NCBI GenBank assembly: GCA_003586115.2
Contig: QVOM02000053.1
Coordinates: 9,432,187 to 9,496,186 of the forward strand
Length of the DNA: 64,000 nt
Source of the DNA: Salvator merianae
Taxonomy: Eukaryota > Chordata > Lepidosauria > Squamata > Teiidae
Direction: 5' to 3'
Below the pieces are notes generated by a model, which searched no databases, was not told the DNA's origin, and worked only from the letters and a program-made list of their open reading frames with translations. Made by a program: the position numbers and the translations under genes. This document shows positions 44,253 through 57,579 of this stretch, piece by piece; position 1 is the first letter of the stretch, and every line of letters begins with the position of its first letter.

Positions 44253-45399
44253 GAAAAACATTCTCACTGTGGAGAGCACATTTCAGTATATCCCGAAGTA
44301 AAGAGAGGGGTGTTTCATTCTTTTTAGTGACTATTATGAAAATAATAAAAATCCATGGTATTTTAAGACAAATTTATGATTGCATTATCAAATTGAATTG
44401 TCAATATTATCTGTTACGAAAACATGGAAAGTAAGAATTGTCTTTTCCTTCCTGTTAAAATGAAACACGGCAGATAAATTTCTCAGTGCAGAAAAACAAA
44501 GTCCCCATTATTTAGCCCCCATAGCAAAAGAAGAGTTTGTAATATTTTTTCTTATTACCAACCCAAGAATCTCCTTCCTGTTTTTCACAGTACCAGGACA
44601 GAAAGGGAGCTCTGTTTTTGTTCCTAGGCAGGCTACTGCAAAGTGACCTCATAGATATGGAGATTGAAAAGTCCATATTGCAATGGCAGGGCTCTTAACA
44701 GTTATCACAGGGAAACAGTTCTATGGAAACCTCCATTTCCCTAAAGCCCAAAACTGTTGAGGCACAACTACCTACCTAATGTCAGTGGCAGCATCCATAG
44801 GGTGAGCGAAGGGATCACCAGTATCATGAAAAAGAGGTTAATATTTTGTGGAGGAGACAGTTTCACAAATTCTGGTTAACCAAGTACTGTAGCTGGGTAT
44901 TACTGGGTGGCTAAACTTTTCCCATCAATTAATTAAAAACAAGTAATAAACAGTAACACCCCGTGAAAGATCAGTGGTGCAAAGGAGGGGGTTTGATTTT
45001 TCCAAACCCACCTCACCGGTCTTTTCCATGAGTTGCTGCTGAGATCATCATTTAAAAATAACAATAGCTCGTTCGTGATCTTTACATAAAAGAGGTGGCT
45101 GGATCAGAGGGAAAAATAACAACAAAGCCAAATGCTCTTCTATATTTCTAAAGAGACTGGTAACTCCAGGAATCTCACTGGTAGGACTGGAAGTCACTCG
45201 ACAAGGATCACTGCTTGTGGAGCGAGGGCACCACCAAAGCAGCAACACCAAATGTGGTCACTGCTTTGGGGGGAATAAGGATGAAAGGCACTCATCTAAC
45301 TCTAGTTATGGCTCTTTTGTGGAATGCCACAGTGTTTAGTGGGCATTTTCATGGTATGTGTGCATGGAATGTGCTTAGGGAGGAGGAACAAAGGGGAGG
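44253..45399. other. No feature recognised
   Basis: Unique AT-rich sequence; the right part (about 45180-45399) may belong to the 5' part of the following L2 relic. Confidence 0.3.
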
Positions 45400-46240
45400 A
45401 GAATGATGGTGCCCTTGTTCCAGTAATCCCTGGTCAGGGCAGGCATGTGGCTAGAAGAAGGGAGAAAGTTTATGCTGCCAGAAGAGTGTGGGTGATTAAA
45501 TGGAATCACCCTCTCTGGCGCCTCCTTCTCTCCATGAGTGCTTGGTGGCAGGGCTTCTGAGCCCTCTTACCTGCTGTTCAATGCCAGGTTTGTTCACGAA
45601 ACATCACTAACCCATGACTTGAATGTGGATGAAGTAACTGACCTGGCATCACTGAGACCTGGGTGGGAGATATGGATGAACTAGATCTGATCCATTCATG
45701 TTCACCCGGGTTATCAGTGTAGCATCAGTCCAGATTGGACAGCCAAGGAGGGGAAGTTGTAGCTTATATTAATATAATTCCACCAGAAATCAGAAAGTAG
45801 GTTCGCATGGAGGTAGGCTATGAGGGAGTGTGCCTGATGTTGGGCCAATGAGACAAGTTGGTGATGCTGTTGACACATCACTCCATCCTGCTGCCCAACT
45901 TCCTCCAAGACTGAGCTAGCTGATGATCTCTGGTGTGCTGCTGGAGTACCCTAGGGAAGTGGTTTTAGGAGAATTCAGTATTCATGTTGAGAAGGTTATA
46001 GTGGGGTAGCTCAGGATTTCATGGCCAAAGAACTGTCTCAACTAGTTATGGGACCAACATATGGAGAAGGTCACATGCTTGAATGGGTTTTTACTTCAGA
46101 CTATGAGAGTTAGGCCTGGATATTGGAGAACAGCACTTGCTCCTTGCAAGGCTCAGAGGCACTTTAAGAAGGTCCATCCCTGGAGACTTGTGTGGAATCT
46201 GATAGATTCCCAAGTGCTCTGGGGGGAAAGCCAGAGCTGA
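45400..46240 (+). pseudogene. L2-type LINE endonuclease relic
   Basis: With frameshifts the plus strand reads CSMPG and TKHH...DLACIT-like text near 45580-45660, which aligns with the LLNVRSV...DLVCITET start of L2 endonuclease. It then reads YPREVVLGEFSIHVE (about 45946-45990), matching VVLGDFNI of the 6722-7705 copy, and ends with PGYWRTALAP linker-like text near 46115. Upstream sequence may be the 5' UTR. No RT domain follows. Confidence 0.65.
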
Positions 46241-46745
46241 AGGTCCCATAAGAAGGATTTATTTATTGAGTGAGGGGCACCAATAGACCTCAGCTAAGAG
46301 CTATCCAGTTTCTTTATAGCAGCACTCCAGACAGTAACTTACATAGGGTCTTTCCACTGAGAAGAAGTTCTGTGTAGCTTAAAAGTGTATATCCTTCTGC
46401 TTTTCACAGCCTATTCCTAGCATCAGCAGACATTAGCGAAAGTCCATTTAAATTCATGGCCATTTCTTGAGCCTTATGAAAGGTACGTTTGCCATCCTTC
46501 TACTCAAAGGGATGTATGGGAACAAATTAGAAGTCCCTGCTTTGGCAAAGCATCTTAGAAACGTTCGAGTAAATTTTAAAAGAATGTCAGCAAGGCCAGA
46601 AACCTGTATCAACAGGAAATTCATACATATTTGACTAAAACCATTCTTGAGGATTTGAGAAAATGGGAAGATCTAGAGAGTTTTGCATTTGTTTCCAACC
46701 ACTTAAAAGAAAATAGAATATGATCCCCAGAAAGTAGGAGACATC
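46241..46745. other. No feature recognised
   Basis: Unique sequence between the L2 relic and a MITE. Confidence 0.3.
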
Positions 46746-47214
46746 GGGCCTGTTTGCACCTGATGGCCTGATATGGTATAATAATGCCATATCAGGCCAG
46801 TAAGGATCAGGCATGGAGGCAGCCATCCGCACTCCAAGGGCTGGAAAAGGCCTGAACTAGACCACCAGCACTTGAAGTGACCATAGTCCAACCAGGACTG
46901 GCCAGATTGCCATGGCAAGAGCTGTAGCAACATCCAGCATGCATCTGAACATTGCTGTGGTGATTGGGATATAGTGTGTGACTATACAGCTATAGCCACA
47001 CCACCATGCCCATTTGCAGCATTGTACCCAGAAGAGGACATTAATGCAGCTGACTGGGAGCTCACTAGCTGCTCCAGGTCAAGCTGCGGACAGCAGTTTT
47101 GTTGTCCACAGCCAGTAATATCCGGGAGCAGCTGTGAACATTCCAGGATGCACTGGCAGCCTACAGATGGACCGGGGCATCTGATCACTTACTACCAGGT
47201 AAGAGTGAACGGGC
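46746..47214. mobile_element. Non-autonomous DNA transposon, GGGCCTGTTTGCAC type
   Basis: The left end GGGCCTGTTTGCACCTG and the right end CAGGTAAGAGTGAACGGGCCC are imperfect inverted repeats. Internal blocks (CAGCTATAGCCACACCACCA, TTTTGTTGTCCAC) recur at 24906-25220. No certain target duplication: the flanking octamers differ. No coding capacity. Confidence 0.7.
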
Positions 47215-47400
47215 CCATGCTTTCTCAAAGAATCTATCTGGGCCAATTCAGAACTTAACTACATGTTACACAAATGATATATATTGTAGCTCTAACAAAG
47301 TTTATTAAAACTGCATTGTAGGAATGGAGGAGACCCTGATTGGGAATACTGGCAAACTCAATTAAACAAGCAGGCATACCTCCCTTGTTCATAACTCCAA
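47215..47400. other. No feature recognised
   Basis: Short unique spacer between two MITE-like repeats. Confidence 0.3.
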
Positions 47401-47690
47401 GGGAACACATCTCGGTGGCCTGCCAAAGCACATCATTGAAATGCATCCCCCCAGTGACTCTGAGACTAGGAACCTTTCTTCCTAGCCCTCAGGGGCCTTG
47501 GAGTCCAGCCTCCAAGCTTGTGTGCACTTCAAAGCTGGGAACAGGGTTGGTCTGGACCAGGGCCATTGTGCAGATAGTGCTGTTCTAGACCGTGCCTTTC
47601 TGTGGTCAGAACCAGTGGGCCTGGCTGGTTCAGATTCACCAGTTCTGACCATGGATGGGTAAGTGCGGAAAAGGCCTAAGGCTGACACAA
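47400..47690. mobile_element. MITE-like repeat
   Basis: Contains TAGGAACCTTTCTTCCTA palindrome, CTGGACCAG/CTGGTTCAG elements and ends GGTAAGTGCGGAAAAGGCC, an apparent terminus. Related to 14600-14985 and 59230-59640. Confidence 0.5.
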
Positions 47691-50600
47691 ATCTGAGTTG
47701 ACTTTCTCAAATAAAAATGGAGGTCTAAGTTGTGCTTGCCTCCAGAAAACCACAGGTATACAATGGAAGAGGAGAGAAGGTAAAAGAGAAGAAAGAACAA
47801 GTCTTCTGCAGTACAGCTGATTTCAAAGAATGGTTGATTTTTGTATCTACAAAGTTTTATGCACAAAACTATTTACCTCAAATGTGATTGTCTGAATTAA
47901 TGTCATCCTATTGCTATATGATATTATACTTGGCATGAAGCACAAAATACTGCTGATACCGCTGAAGATATCAGCTGAGAGGGATTAAGTCTGTTTCTTA
48001 ACCCTTCTAATAACAGCAGGCTGATTCATACTGATCTCATTTGGTGGAAGGGATCTCACCACACAGTTCTGTCCTGGAAGTGTATAAAATAGGAAACACC
48101 ACAGGACTACATCCAAAGCAAGACAGCTTTTGAAAATCTTTCAGAAACCACAGACCAGATGATTCAGGTATCATGTGCCGTTTGAGCAAATTGCCACTGA
48201 GGGAATATGGGCAGTCTAGGCAGCTTGGCCCTCACCAATTCTGGCATGTATGTTCCATCTGACATTTAGCCATACCCTCCAACATGTCAAGATGAAAAGT
48301 CTTTCTTTTTAATGTCCCGTCTCTCATCAAGATAATTCTACCTTAATTGGCTTCTGCGAAAAGAGGAGATTGCATTGGTTAAAGGAGGAGTTTGCTCTGG
48401 AATCTGAAGTTCTCCCTCCACTCTAAGCAAACCAGGTTACAACCTCTATTATTGTTCACCTCGACTTGACTGTAGCAACATCTGCCATGACAGCATCTAG
48501 TTCCTCTTCCCTTCTGCCAATCATCTCCTACGTGCTGTTTTGTGCAAAGTTTGCTTTAAAAGAATGTATGAAAAGTCTGTCCTAAAATTATATTTTGGTG
48601 CATAGTTTACTGCAAATCATGCATTTTAACACAGTTTGTCATTTGTAATGGAAAACGCAGTTTTTTTAAAAAATGAAAGTTTTGTGTATAGAACCTATTT
48701 TTGCACTTTTTCCTGAGAAAGCATCTATAAATTGTCCAGTTGTTTGTTCCAATATTCCAGTCAATTCAGAAGCAGTAGAATGTGATGGACTCCATGCAAC
48801 AAGCAGATCTAATCAAACACCTTTTCATCCCTATGGACAAACAGTTTTTTTTTTTTAATCCACAACTAATTCATATATCACAACACTGGTGGCAAGTTCA
48901 TGAGGGACACTCCTGGAAGTACCTAGAAATGCCAGTTGCCCTCTCTGAAGTCTAGACTGTGCAGCAAATCTCAATGCACACTAGAGTGCATCAGGTCAAA
49001 GAAAGCTTTGCCATGCAACCTGAGCTTCAAAGAAGTCCAGTGAATCTGGGTGGAGGGCTTCTAGACACAACCCCCTCTGCCATCCACAGCTGGATCACAT
49101 GCAGCTTCAATCAAGGGAAGGACCGAGTTAAGAGATGGAATAGCAAGTGAACAGAGGTCATATGTTTAGAGACTGTGCCTGTGTCTACATGCAATATTGG
49201 GGCAACCCAGGCTCACTCCAAGATTGTGTGTGTGTGTGTGGGGGGGGAATGCTTCCCTTCCTAAAGCCCTGGGATCTCACTCTGGCATGGCATTCAGGAG
49301 AGCCTAATGGGACAGTGGGATTTTCCACTACCAATGTGACCACAGGCCGAGGTTGGGCAGATTGTGCCAATGTGATCTATCCTCAAAAGCTCAGAAATGC
49401 CCAGGAAAGATAACACACATCAAAGCTGTGCAGAGACAGGGGGAGTCTCTGAATTGCATACACCAAGGATGAATCCTTGCAATACTAATTCAACCATTTA
49501 GAGAAAAATGGCATGGGAGACATCTATCATTGTCCTATCCTGCCCAAAAGCTTCTAGGAGCTTCTGATGGTCTGCAACTGAAAATGGACTCCGCTGGTTT
49601 ATAAATAATTTAAGTGAATACAGATAAGAATGGACAAAACTGATAAATTTTGTTGTCCCAAATTTCTAATCTAAATTTGGATGTAACCTATCTCTATACC
49701 ATTTTTAAAGACCTGATTTTCCCCTTCTATTTTCAATAGCCCCCTCACATAACCATTTTTGTGCCCAAATTTGGTTAATATAAGCATTTTTTGCAAGATT
49801 TTGACTTTTAATCATCAATGTTCATTATATCTGCTAAATGTACTTTTTTTACATGCTTACTTTCCCTAAGATAAGACTTGATAAGGTACAAGCACATGCA
49901 TATACATATGCATATCTGTATCTGTACATATATCTATGTGTGTTTACACACATAACTTCACATAACTTTTCTAAAGATGGTTATGTTTTGGCTCTCATAT
50001 TCATTCTGAAAGTTTGCGTCCTGCAAATTTCTGTTTATTAGCAAACTAAAAGAATGCTAGACTCACCTGGTCAATCACAGTCTATTTACATCTGTGGAGT
50101 ATCAGGTGCTTTTGAAACTGAATGAGCAGGATATGAAGGTCTTGCCCCTGGCTGCCGGTATTCAGGGATAGACTGCCTCTACAAATGGAAGTGCTAGTAA
50201 TTCTGCTAACAGTTCATCGATAATTAACTTCAGTTAGAATTGTGATAAAACACAGAATAAGAGCCAAAAATAAATCAAACTACTGGATTTATGTTCAGAC
50301 AAATAGTAAAAGCAAAATACATTGACCATCCCAGCCTTATTTGGTTGGGTTTAATGAGTGGACAATTATATAAGAACAATAGAATTACATCCAGCAATCA
50401 CTGAAAGAAATAGAGATAAAATGCTATTCCTTAATTTTTTTTAAATAACATCTCTGCATAGACTGCAAAGACCTATGATTTGTTTATGAACTAGTGCTTC
50501 CCTATTTTCATGAGATATAGACATTGACAGTAAATAGACATTTTCTAATTGAACTGATAGGCTGAAAGCAAACACGTCCTTGAATTTGTACTGAAAGATA

Positions 50601-51985
50601 GACAGTGATTACTTTTAATAAGAAGGACTACCAAATGCCATTCTATTTGTATAGCAGGAACTTTTATCACAACACTCACGTTTCGGTAGATTGTGCAAAA
50701 CAAGATACATTTTTTTTTTTAAAAAAGAAAAAACTAAAGTATTTTTGTTTGCTTGTTTGCTTGTTTGCTTCTTGTGGTGTCAGATGCACAGAGACAGCAA
50801 TGTGTGGTTGATGACACATCTTGTAAGGTATAATAATAGGGAGAGTTAAGATAATGTTCCTTCTCTTACTTCCTGCTAATATATCAAAGTTTCCTCATTC
50901 TGACCCTCTTCCTCCTTTGCTGTGTGTTGGGATGCTTTCAAGTGATATCTTAAATTAATTTCATTTGAAATGCTCTCGACTATACGTCCCTTTTCACCCC
51001 TTTTGATTTTTTTTTTTTCAGCTTTAGAGGAGAATTGCTGGATTTGCAAAAACAGCAAGGATGTGTGCACATTAATAAATGGTCTGTGTGCTTAATCAGA
51101 ATTGCATCTTTTTTTATATATATCACACACACACACAGAGAAAGAGAGAGAGAATCAAGCTTCCTTTACTCCTGATATTAGAAAGCTGAGCTATCTCCTT
51201 GCTGAAGGACCTATTTGTCTACTTTAAGTGAAATCACTCAATTCTCAAAAGTCGGTGGAGGACTTTGCAAGGGGGAGGGCTGGGAGAGGCCACTCCAAAT
51301 AAGTTCCATTAATCAAAAGACACAGTCTAATGTAACTAATATTTTACAATTAGAGAAGACAAGATGGAACTAAAAGCCATCTATCTCTCTTACACCACAT
51401 GATCATCGATTCATAATCAGAAGACTGAGAGTTGCACAAAGATGCATTTACAGGGTTTGGGGAGGAGAGAGAGGAAGGAGGGGGGAATTGGTCCGAGCTC
51501 AAGATAATGAACACGATGTGAAGAAGCAGAGCTGAAGGCTGGGGAAAGATGACAGAGTGGTGCAATGGTGACGGATGACACAGAGATGAGTACTGATACC
51601 TGACAGGCGGCAAATGATGACTGCGGTCCTTTCCCACCATTATGATACTCAATTATCTTGGTAAGGTCTAAAAGAGAAGAGGGGGGAGGGACAGACAGTG
51701 GTTCAGCCCATCCGTTTATTTATCAAGCTCGGGGAGGGTAGCATACGACGGTGCCAGGTCCTGCTTGGATGGGAGGGGGGAAGCTACGAGGAGGCCTCCT
51801 CTTTGCAATAGGATCCTCCGCACTTTATGGAAACTGTACTTTTCATTGTCACCACTTCTGGGCACATGAGAAAGGGGGTAAGAAAGGAGGGCTGTCCATC
51901 TGTTTTGTGAGCTTTAAAAGGAGTGAAAGGATTCTTTCTCTTTCACTGCCACCTTCAGGATAAAGAAACCTGGGGGGGGAGTGAT
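47691..51985. other. Mostly unique, with repeat-poor islands
   Basis: No transposon recognised with confidence. Short simple repeats: GT then G run at 49226-49247, CA/GA near 51127-51151. 50460-50700 and 51230-51660 are repeat-poor and complex, and may be regulatory. GAGGAGGCCTCCTC at 51788-51801 is a perfect 14-bp palindrome. None of the frames has a recognisable domain. Confidence 0.3.
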
Positions 51986-52135
51986 AAAGAAGAAGAAGAA
52001 GAAGAAGAAGAAGAAGAAGAAGAAGAAGAAGAAGAAGAAGAAGAAGAAGAAGAAGAAGAAGAAGAAGAAGAAGAAGAAGAAGAAGAAGAGGAGGAGGAGG
52101 AGGAGGAGGAGGAAGAAGAGGAGGAGGAATAAGAA
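51986..52135. repeat. (AAG)n then (GAG)n array
   Basis: About thirty-four AAG units (to about 52089) pass into GAG and GAA units (to about 52135). Overlapping poly-Glu, poly-Lys, poly-Leu and poly-Phe frames are artefacts. Confidence 0.98.
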
Positions 52136-52460
52136 GAAAAAAAGAATTAGAAAGCAGGACAAGCAAATAAAAATGAAAGTCCCAATATCTTTTATGTATT
52201 AATTTGCAATTCAGAAACTACATTCACAGCTTTTTCAAGTGGCACTGAGGTAGTGGAATATACAATGGAGAAGGGGAAAAGAATTAGGAGAAGAAAAAGG
52301 AAAAGAAAGCAGGACAAGCAAATGAAAACGGAGGTCTCTTAGAATCTTCGTGTAATGTATTAGTTTACAATCCAGAAACTATATTCACAGCTTTTTCAAG
52401 TGGGACTGAGACGGTGGGAAATACGTTAGGAAAGAGGAAAGGAACTGGGAGTAGGAGGAG
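52136..52460 (+). repeat. 155-bp tandem duplication
   Basis: The block starting GAAAGCAGGACAAGCAAAT at 52150 restarts at 52305. Shared order: GTATTA(A/G)TTT, CA(A/G)AAACTA-like block, ATTCACAGCTTTTTCAAGTG, then ACTGAG(G/A). After each copy the sequence turns into a GGAAAAGAATTAGGAG-type purine stretch. Two full copies plus the beginning of a third, diverged copy. Confidence 0.92.
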
Positions 52461-54140
52461 AAAAATAAGAAGATACAATGCAAATGAATTCTTAAGGGTT
52501 CCTCATTGACTTAGGGAATTATTAATAAAAAGGAAGGAAAGTTATCATGACAGGGCTTTGTAGTTGCAGAAGATGCCACAGGCTAACTCTGCTGTTCCAA
52601 AAGACAGGGCCGTTGCATTACATTATTTATTTTTAAAGATACACAGACATCTCTAAGATTAAATGCTGCTAGAATCAGAGCTTTCAACTGCTGTCCTGCT
52701 CCTTTAATTACACAACATTGCAAATAGTTTGGAAAAGGTGACAAACACAAGGTCTGATGAAAATTTCCATCACTTGGTTCTAGCATTCATAAGAATAATA
52801 ACAATTTTTTAAAATAAAAAAAATGAACCTGTTTATTTACTTATTTGTAGTTCTGGAGGAATATTTCCCATTTCATACGTTCATAGTAATAGCATGGTAG
52901 TTCTCATAAGGTAAATTTTAGAAGACTATTTCAGCACCTTTCAAAAAGGAGAAGGCGAAAGGGGGAAAAGTTTAAAACCAATACGTACATTTAACATTGC
53001 AACATTTTGCATCTCGCAACCCATCCTACTCAATCTTTCCCAAGCTGTGTAGGCAGTGCACTGTGCTCAATGGCTGAAAGCCAGAGAAAACAACCAAAAC
53101 GCGTTGCCATTGTTTCTATTTGGTGAGGCTCAACAGAATAGAAAAGCCCTGGATATATTCGATGCTATGGTACACAAGCAATTTGCTCCATTTCTTTTTC
53201 TCTTCTTTTCGGGTTCTTTATTATTTAGAATTCTGTTCTGTATTTTATTCACTTTTAAGTCTTCCTAATGAATCCTTTGAGTCAGTTCAGTATTACCCCA
53301 ATTTCTCATGAAGAATGCAGATTTCTTTCAATTTGCTCACAGGGCCAGAAGCCTCCACTGCTTATATACTTCTGGAGATGTTTATTTTGATTCAGCGGAT
53401 AAGAAGTGAGCAAAAGACTTCTCTGTTGCAGGTGAACCGGTGAGTCAGAGCTTAAGGGAACATAAATGTCCTGTTGCAGCGGAGTGATATTAGCAATTTT
53501 ATGCCAACAAACAAAAATCAAGAGTTGGCCATGCCTGTGATGAAAGCATAACATCCACCTAGAACCTGATGTTAGTGTAGCGAGATTTGCTTTAAAGTTT
53601 GCAATATAAATGTATCAACGTATATATTTCTTTGAACAAAAGAAGGCATATTGAATCTGCGGTCTCTTGATCCACCCCTTCTAATGGCAAGATTGCAACC
53701 TGGTGCTTCAGGAGAAACTTTGGTGAAAATCAGGGCACGTTGAAATTAAGGATGTTTGCTGAATACAGACAGACACATAAACAAGGCCTCAACAGATCAA
53801 GACAGGGAGGAAATCGATAGTATTAAGTTAAATATATTTGTGATTGCTTGCATCAGTAAATGATAGGCTACCTTAAAACCTTTGAGTGGGGAATTGGTTT
53901 TAATAGGCACTTAGGGAATATATTGGTTCTAATTGCAACAGTGATGCAAATGGAACATGAAGAAAGATTATGACATACGTCTAGGAGAGTTTTATGGATG
54001 TCGTTTGATGGACAAAGAGTATTTCCAGGTGGTTGTTAAAACATACTGCTTGATGTATGGTCTATTTTATGAAGCTGCTCTTTAAGTTAGAGTCACTTTT
54101 ACTTCTAACTTTGCATGCACCATCACATATTCATTTAGTG
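52461..54140. other. No feature recognised
   Basis: Unique AT-rich sequence. 52840-53000 and 53280-53560 are repeat-poor. No coding signal. Confidence 0.3.

Positions 54141-54141
<1 letters not shown>

Positions 54142-54179
<38 letters not shown>
54142..54179. repeat. (CA)n microsatellite
   Basis: About nineteen uninterrupted CA units. Confidence 0.97.
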
Positions 54180-54181
<2 letters not shown>

Positions 54182-54790
54182 TACACACAACATATTTAAT
54201 ACTGGATATGGATCCCTTCTACCTATTTAAATATTTGGTAAGCAGCATTCTCCTTCACGGAAGGGGAAGGCAAGAGAGAAAACAAAAGAGAGGGAGAGAG
54301 GACTTTTGTAACCACTGGAAATCAGTTAAAAGAGATGGCATGATTCTTTCTTTCATTTTTTTAGACTTGTTGCTTTAGGACATTTTAAATAGTGATATCT
54401 ATGGACATCCAATGACTAGAATCTTTCACATTTCTCTTAGATTAATGTATATTTATTGTAACCTTAGACCAAATCATTGTAGAACTACAGAAAGAAGTTC
54501 CAAAAACAATAAAAAAGGTAACATATAATATTGACAAGCTTTGTATATAGGACAGCATTTCAGATAAGAAACAGAAACACACCTATAGCAATGTCTGGAA
54601 GCACAATCCAAAACCTCAGTGTGCTATTTCCAGCCACTGTTGCAACTTTATTCCATGCATTGGTTTTGCTTCTATAATTTGCTTTTCATCTTCATGTGCA
54701 ATAGAATATTTATTGTAAAGCTAAATGATGAACAAGATGAGAGTTAGAACAAATAAAGTAGTTCAAACTAGAAATAGACTGCATACAAAT
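54180..54790. other. No feature recognised
   Basis: Unique AT-rich sequence. Confidence 0.3.
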
Positions 54791-54794
54791 CGGC

Positions 54795-55120
54795 AGAGAT
54801 GGTTCTTAGGTGAAATTGTTCACACACCAGTCTGCCCTTCCTCTCTCTGATGAACATGAACACCACATGGGATGAGAACATGAACACCACATACAAACAT
54901 CTCTGAGATGCTTTTATTTTTTAATAAAAAATCTGTTTGAATTAAACTGAATGGTTGACCCAGTTTGAGCCGAACCGAACCACACCCTGTTCATGACCTT
55001 TTCAAAGCTCAATCCAAAATCAGCCAAGCTTATTTCACCTGGTCCAAAATAGAACCAAACTCAACAATGTTTGGTTCAATTTGAACCAAACCTATGGATC
55101 TGAGTTCATGCACATCTCTA
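54795..55120. mobile_element. Interspersed repeat ending as a hAT-type MITE
   Basis: 54797-54900 resembles 1110-1200. From about 54930 on there is GGTTTGAGCC/GGTTCAATTTGAACC-rich sequence ending CATGCACATCTCTA at 55120, the right terminus of the TAGAGATGTGCA family. The left terminus and target duplication are not clear, so two elements may be joined here. Confidence 0.5.
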
Positions 55121-55904
55121 GTACCATCACCATCTCTAGACCATGAAAGTATCCTAATTGGGGCTGATAGGATTTGTAGTCTGGAAGGATATTTCATCTA
55201 CTCTGATCAAGGCCACAAGTAGAGGTGGCTATATAGCCAAGTGGACAGGGAGTTCTTGCACCTTGAACTGATGTGCATAATTTCATCCAATATACTGACA
55301 CAAGCTAGCAAGGTTTAGCTTACAAGGTGCAACTCTTGACATTCTTTTACACATCAGAATTGACTGTGTTGAATATAATTCATTAAACACAGCTTAGTTA
55401 ATCCTGAATTGAAAGACACATGGAGAAGAAGAATCACAGCAGCAGTAGATAGTGGCTGCAGTTACCCTGAAAATGCCCTGAGTTATTGTGTGCCTTTTCC
55501 AGGATTTTCTGAGTATGCTACACACCACACACCACTGGCCACTACTGAACAGCAGGCTCAAGTACACTTGCTGGTTTGTCCTTCTAGATGGAAATATATA
55601 GGAGTGAACTTTGATCCACATGCATGCAGAATCAATCCTTTCCCATCAACCAATGGTCCTTCCCATATGAGTGCACATGCGCTAATTTCTATGCACAAGC
55701 CATTCTTCCTTCTCCATCTTTTCCCTCTCAGATTATTCAACTGAGGATACATAAAGGGATGGGAGTTCTGAAACCCACAGAACAGCAGTCAGAGCAATCA
55801 ACACAAACAGGGTTTAAGCAAAGTAACCTCAAAAGACTGAATACATTGTTTTCTGTGGTTTTAGTGAGCTCGATGTTTACCTTCTATCTTTTTTTTTTTT
55901 TAAG
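55121..55904. other. No feature recognised
   Basis: Unique sequence. A 111-codon frame at 55409-55744 has no domain. Confidence 0.3.
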
Positions 55905-55985
55905 TATTGGTTTTATAGTGATCCACCCTGAGACTTAATGTGGTAAAGAAACAGACATAAATAAATAGTTAAATAAATAAAATGG
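55905..55985 (+). mobile_element. L2-type LINE 3' tail
   Basis: TTTTATAGTGATCCACCCTGAGAC followed by a short body and ATAAATAAAT-type tail. Confidence 0.6.
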
Positions 55986-57579
55986 GAATAAAATTTCAAG
56001 GAAGTAGGGATTGTGGCTGATGAACAGTCAAATTTAGAGTACTTTTTTTTTTTTTTTAAATTGCAAGGTAAGTTTTGTTTGCACTGTTCATTTTCAAGGA
56101 CAGGATTAAATCTTGCAACAAACCTTTCTTCTAAGAAGCATGCCATTCACAAGGATTCTAAGAATCTGCACTGATTATTAAAATGGATATTACAAATTTA
56201 CTACCAAGGTGTTTCTAATATCTTGCCATGCATGCCTGCATGGTCTTTATTCACCCTGGTTATCATATGGAGTGAGATGGAGTTGCAAGACTTGTGAACC
56301 ATTAATTTAAAACAAAACATTTAAAAGAAGAGTAATTGTCTATAGTAAAACGCAATACTTTCACTTAAGTGTTTGAGCTGCTGATACGAACACACTGCTG
56401 CCTTTTCTGCTTCGTCTAAAATGGCTACTTATATGATACATTTCTTGAATTGAAGGCAGGAAGGCAGACACCCATACAGCCATGAAAGCTGCAGATTGTG
56501 TTATGTTTCCAAAAAAATTACGTAGTTCTAAAGCAGGTGAATAAAAACTTCTGCTAGCTAAGAAAAGCTTTCTGTTCTTTCTTTATTCGTTCTCTGCAGA
56601 ATGAATATTTCTTTTGCCTTGAAGAAATGATTCACTTGGGAATAGCAAGAGTTCTTACTGCTGTTTTGTGTAACACTGATTTGCGACACAGCTTGGTACT
56701 ATTAATTTTCTGTAAGCTGTTGGTCTTTATATCCCAGAACTTGAGGACAAAGGAGGAAGAAAACTGATCTTTGAAACTGTAAAACTGGGTAAAATTCTTG
56801 AACTTCCCGAATGATTTTGGTGAAATATCCACATCGCTCAATGTAGAATCCATTGCTAACCTCAGCTGTAGTGCTGAAAACAGGAGAGATTCAGAAACCA
56901 AATACAATAATAAGAATCTGTTAAATGTCTGTTTCCAATTCATGCTGCATTTGTTAATAAGCATCCAGATATTGATGGGTTTAGTATACTAACATTTCAC
57001 ATGTCACAAGGTTGCAAAGCTAACACCAAATCTATTTTGAACACTGTGCCAATAATATTCATCTTAATGATTTATTAACTATCATATTTGTAAGCTGGTT
57101 GCAAATAAGTACTAATAATTGAAAGCAATAATACTACTATTTAACATTTACTTATCCCCAGCAGTACGCTAAGACGCCACTAATCATTTTAATACAAATT
57201 AGGTAGGAATGATCTTCAAAATGAAACCATAATAAAATGCACTGTTACAGATAGACATCTAACTGTATAATAAGAGAAAAATTCAAAATAATTATTTGGC
57301 CAAATATTAAACCTAAAAATCTATCAAATGTCTTATTAAAATGCAGATTACTTAGAGCTTATTACCCATTCATATACCATTTGACCAAAAAAAGTCCCCT
57401 TCTCCTTCATAATTTGATCTTGAACTGAATCCATTGTTCAAAGACTAAAATTCATAATCTGCCTAATGCTGAACCCCTAACAAACGATATGCCTTCAAAT
57501 TTCTGCAAATAAGTCTGTTTAAAAAAAAACAACAACCACACACACACAAATGTAAAAGGAGAATCAAAGGTCTTAAAAG
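55986..57579. other. No feature recognised
   Basis: AT-rich unique sequence. Poly-T at 56043-56057. Frames at 56632-56964 lack domains. Confidence 0.3.

Noticed and set aside
51849..52166. Poly-Glu, poly-Lys, poly-Leu and poly-Phe open frames
   Set aside because: They are readings of the AAG/GAG array in different frames and have no unique sequence of note.
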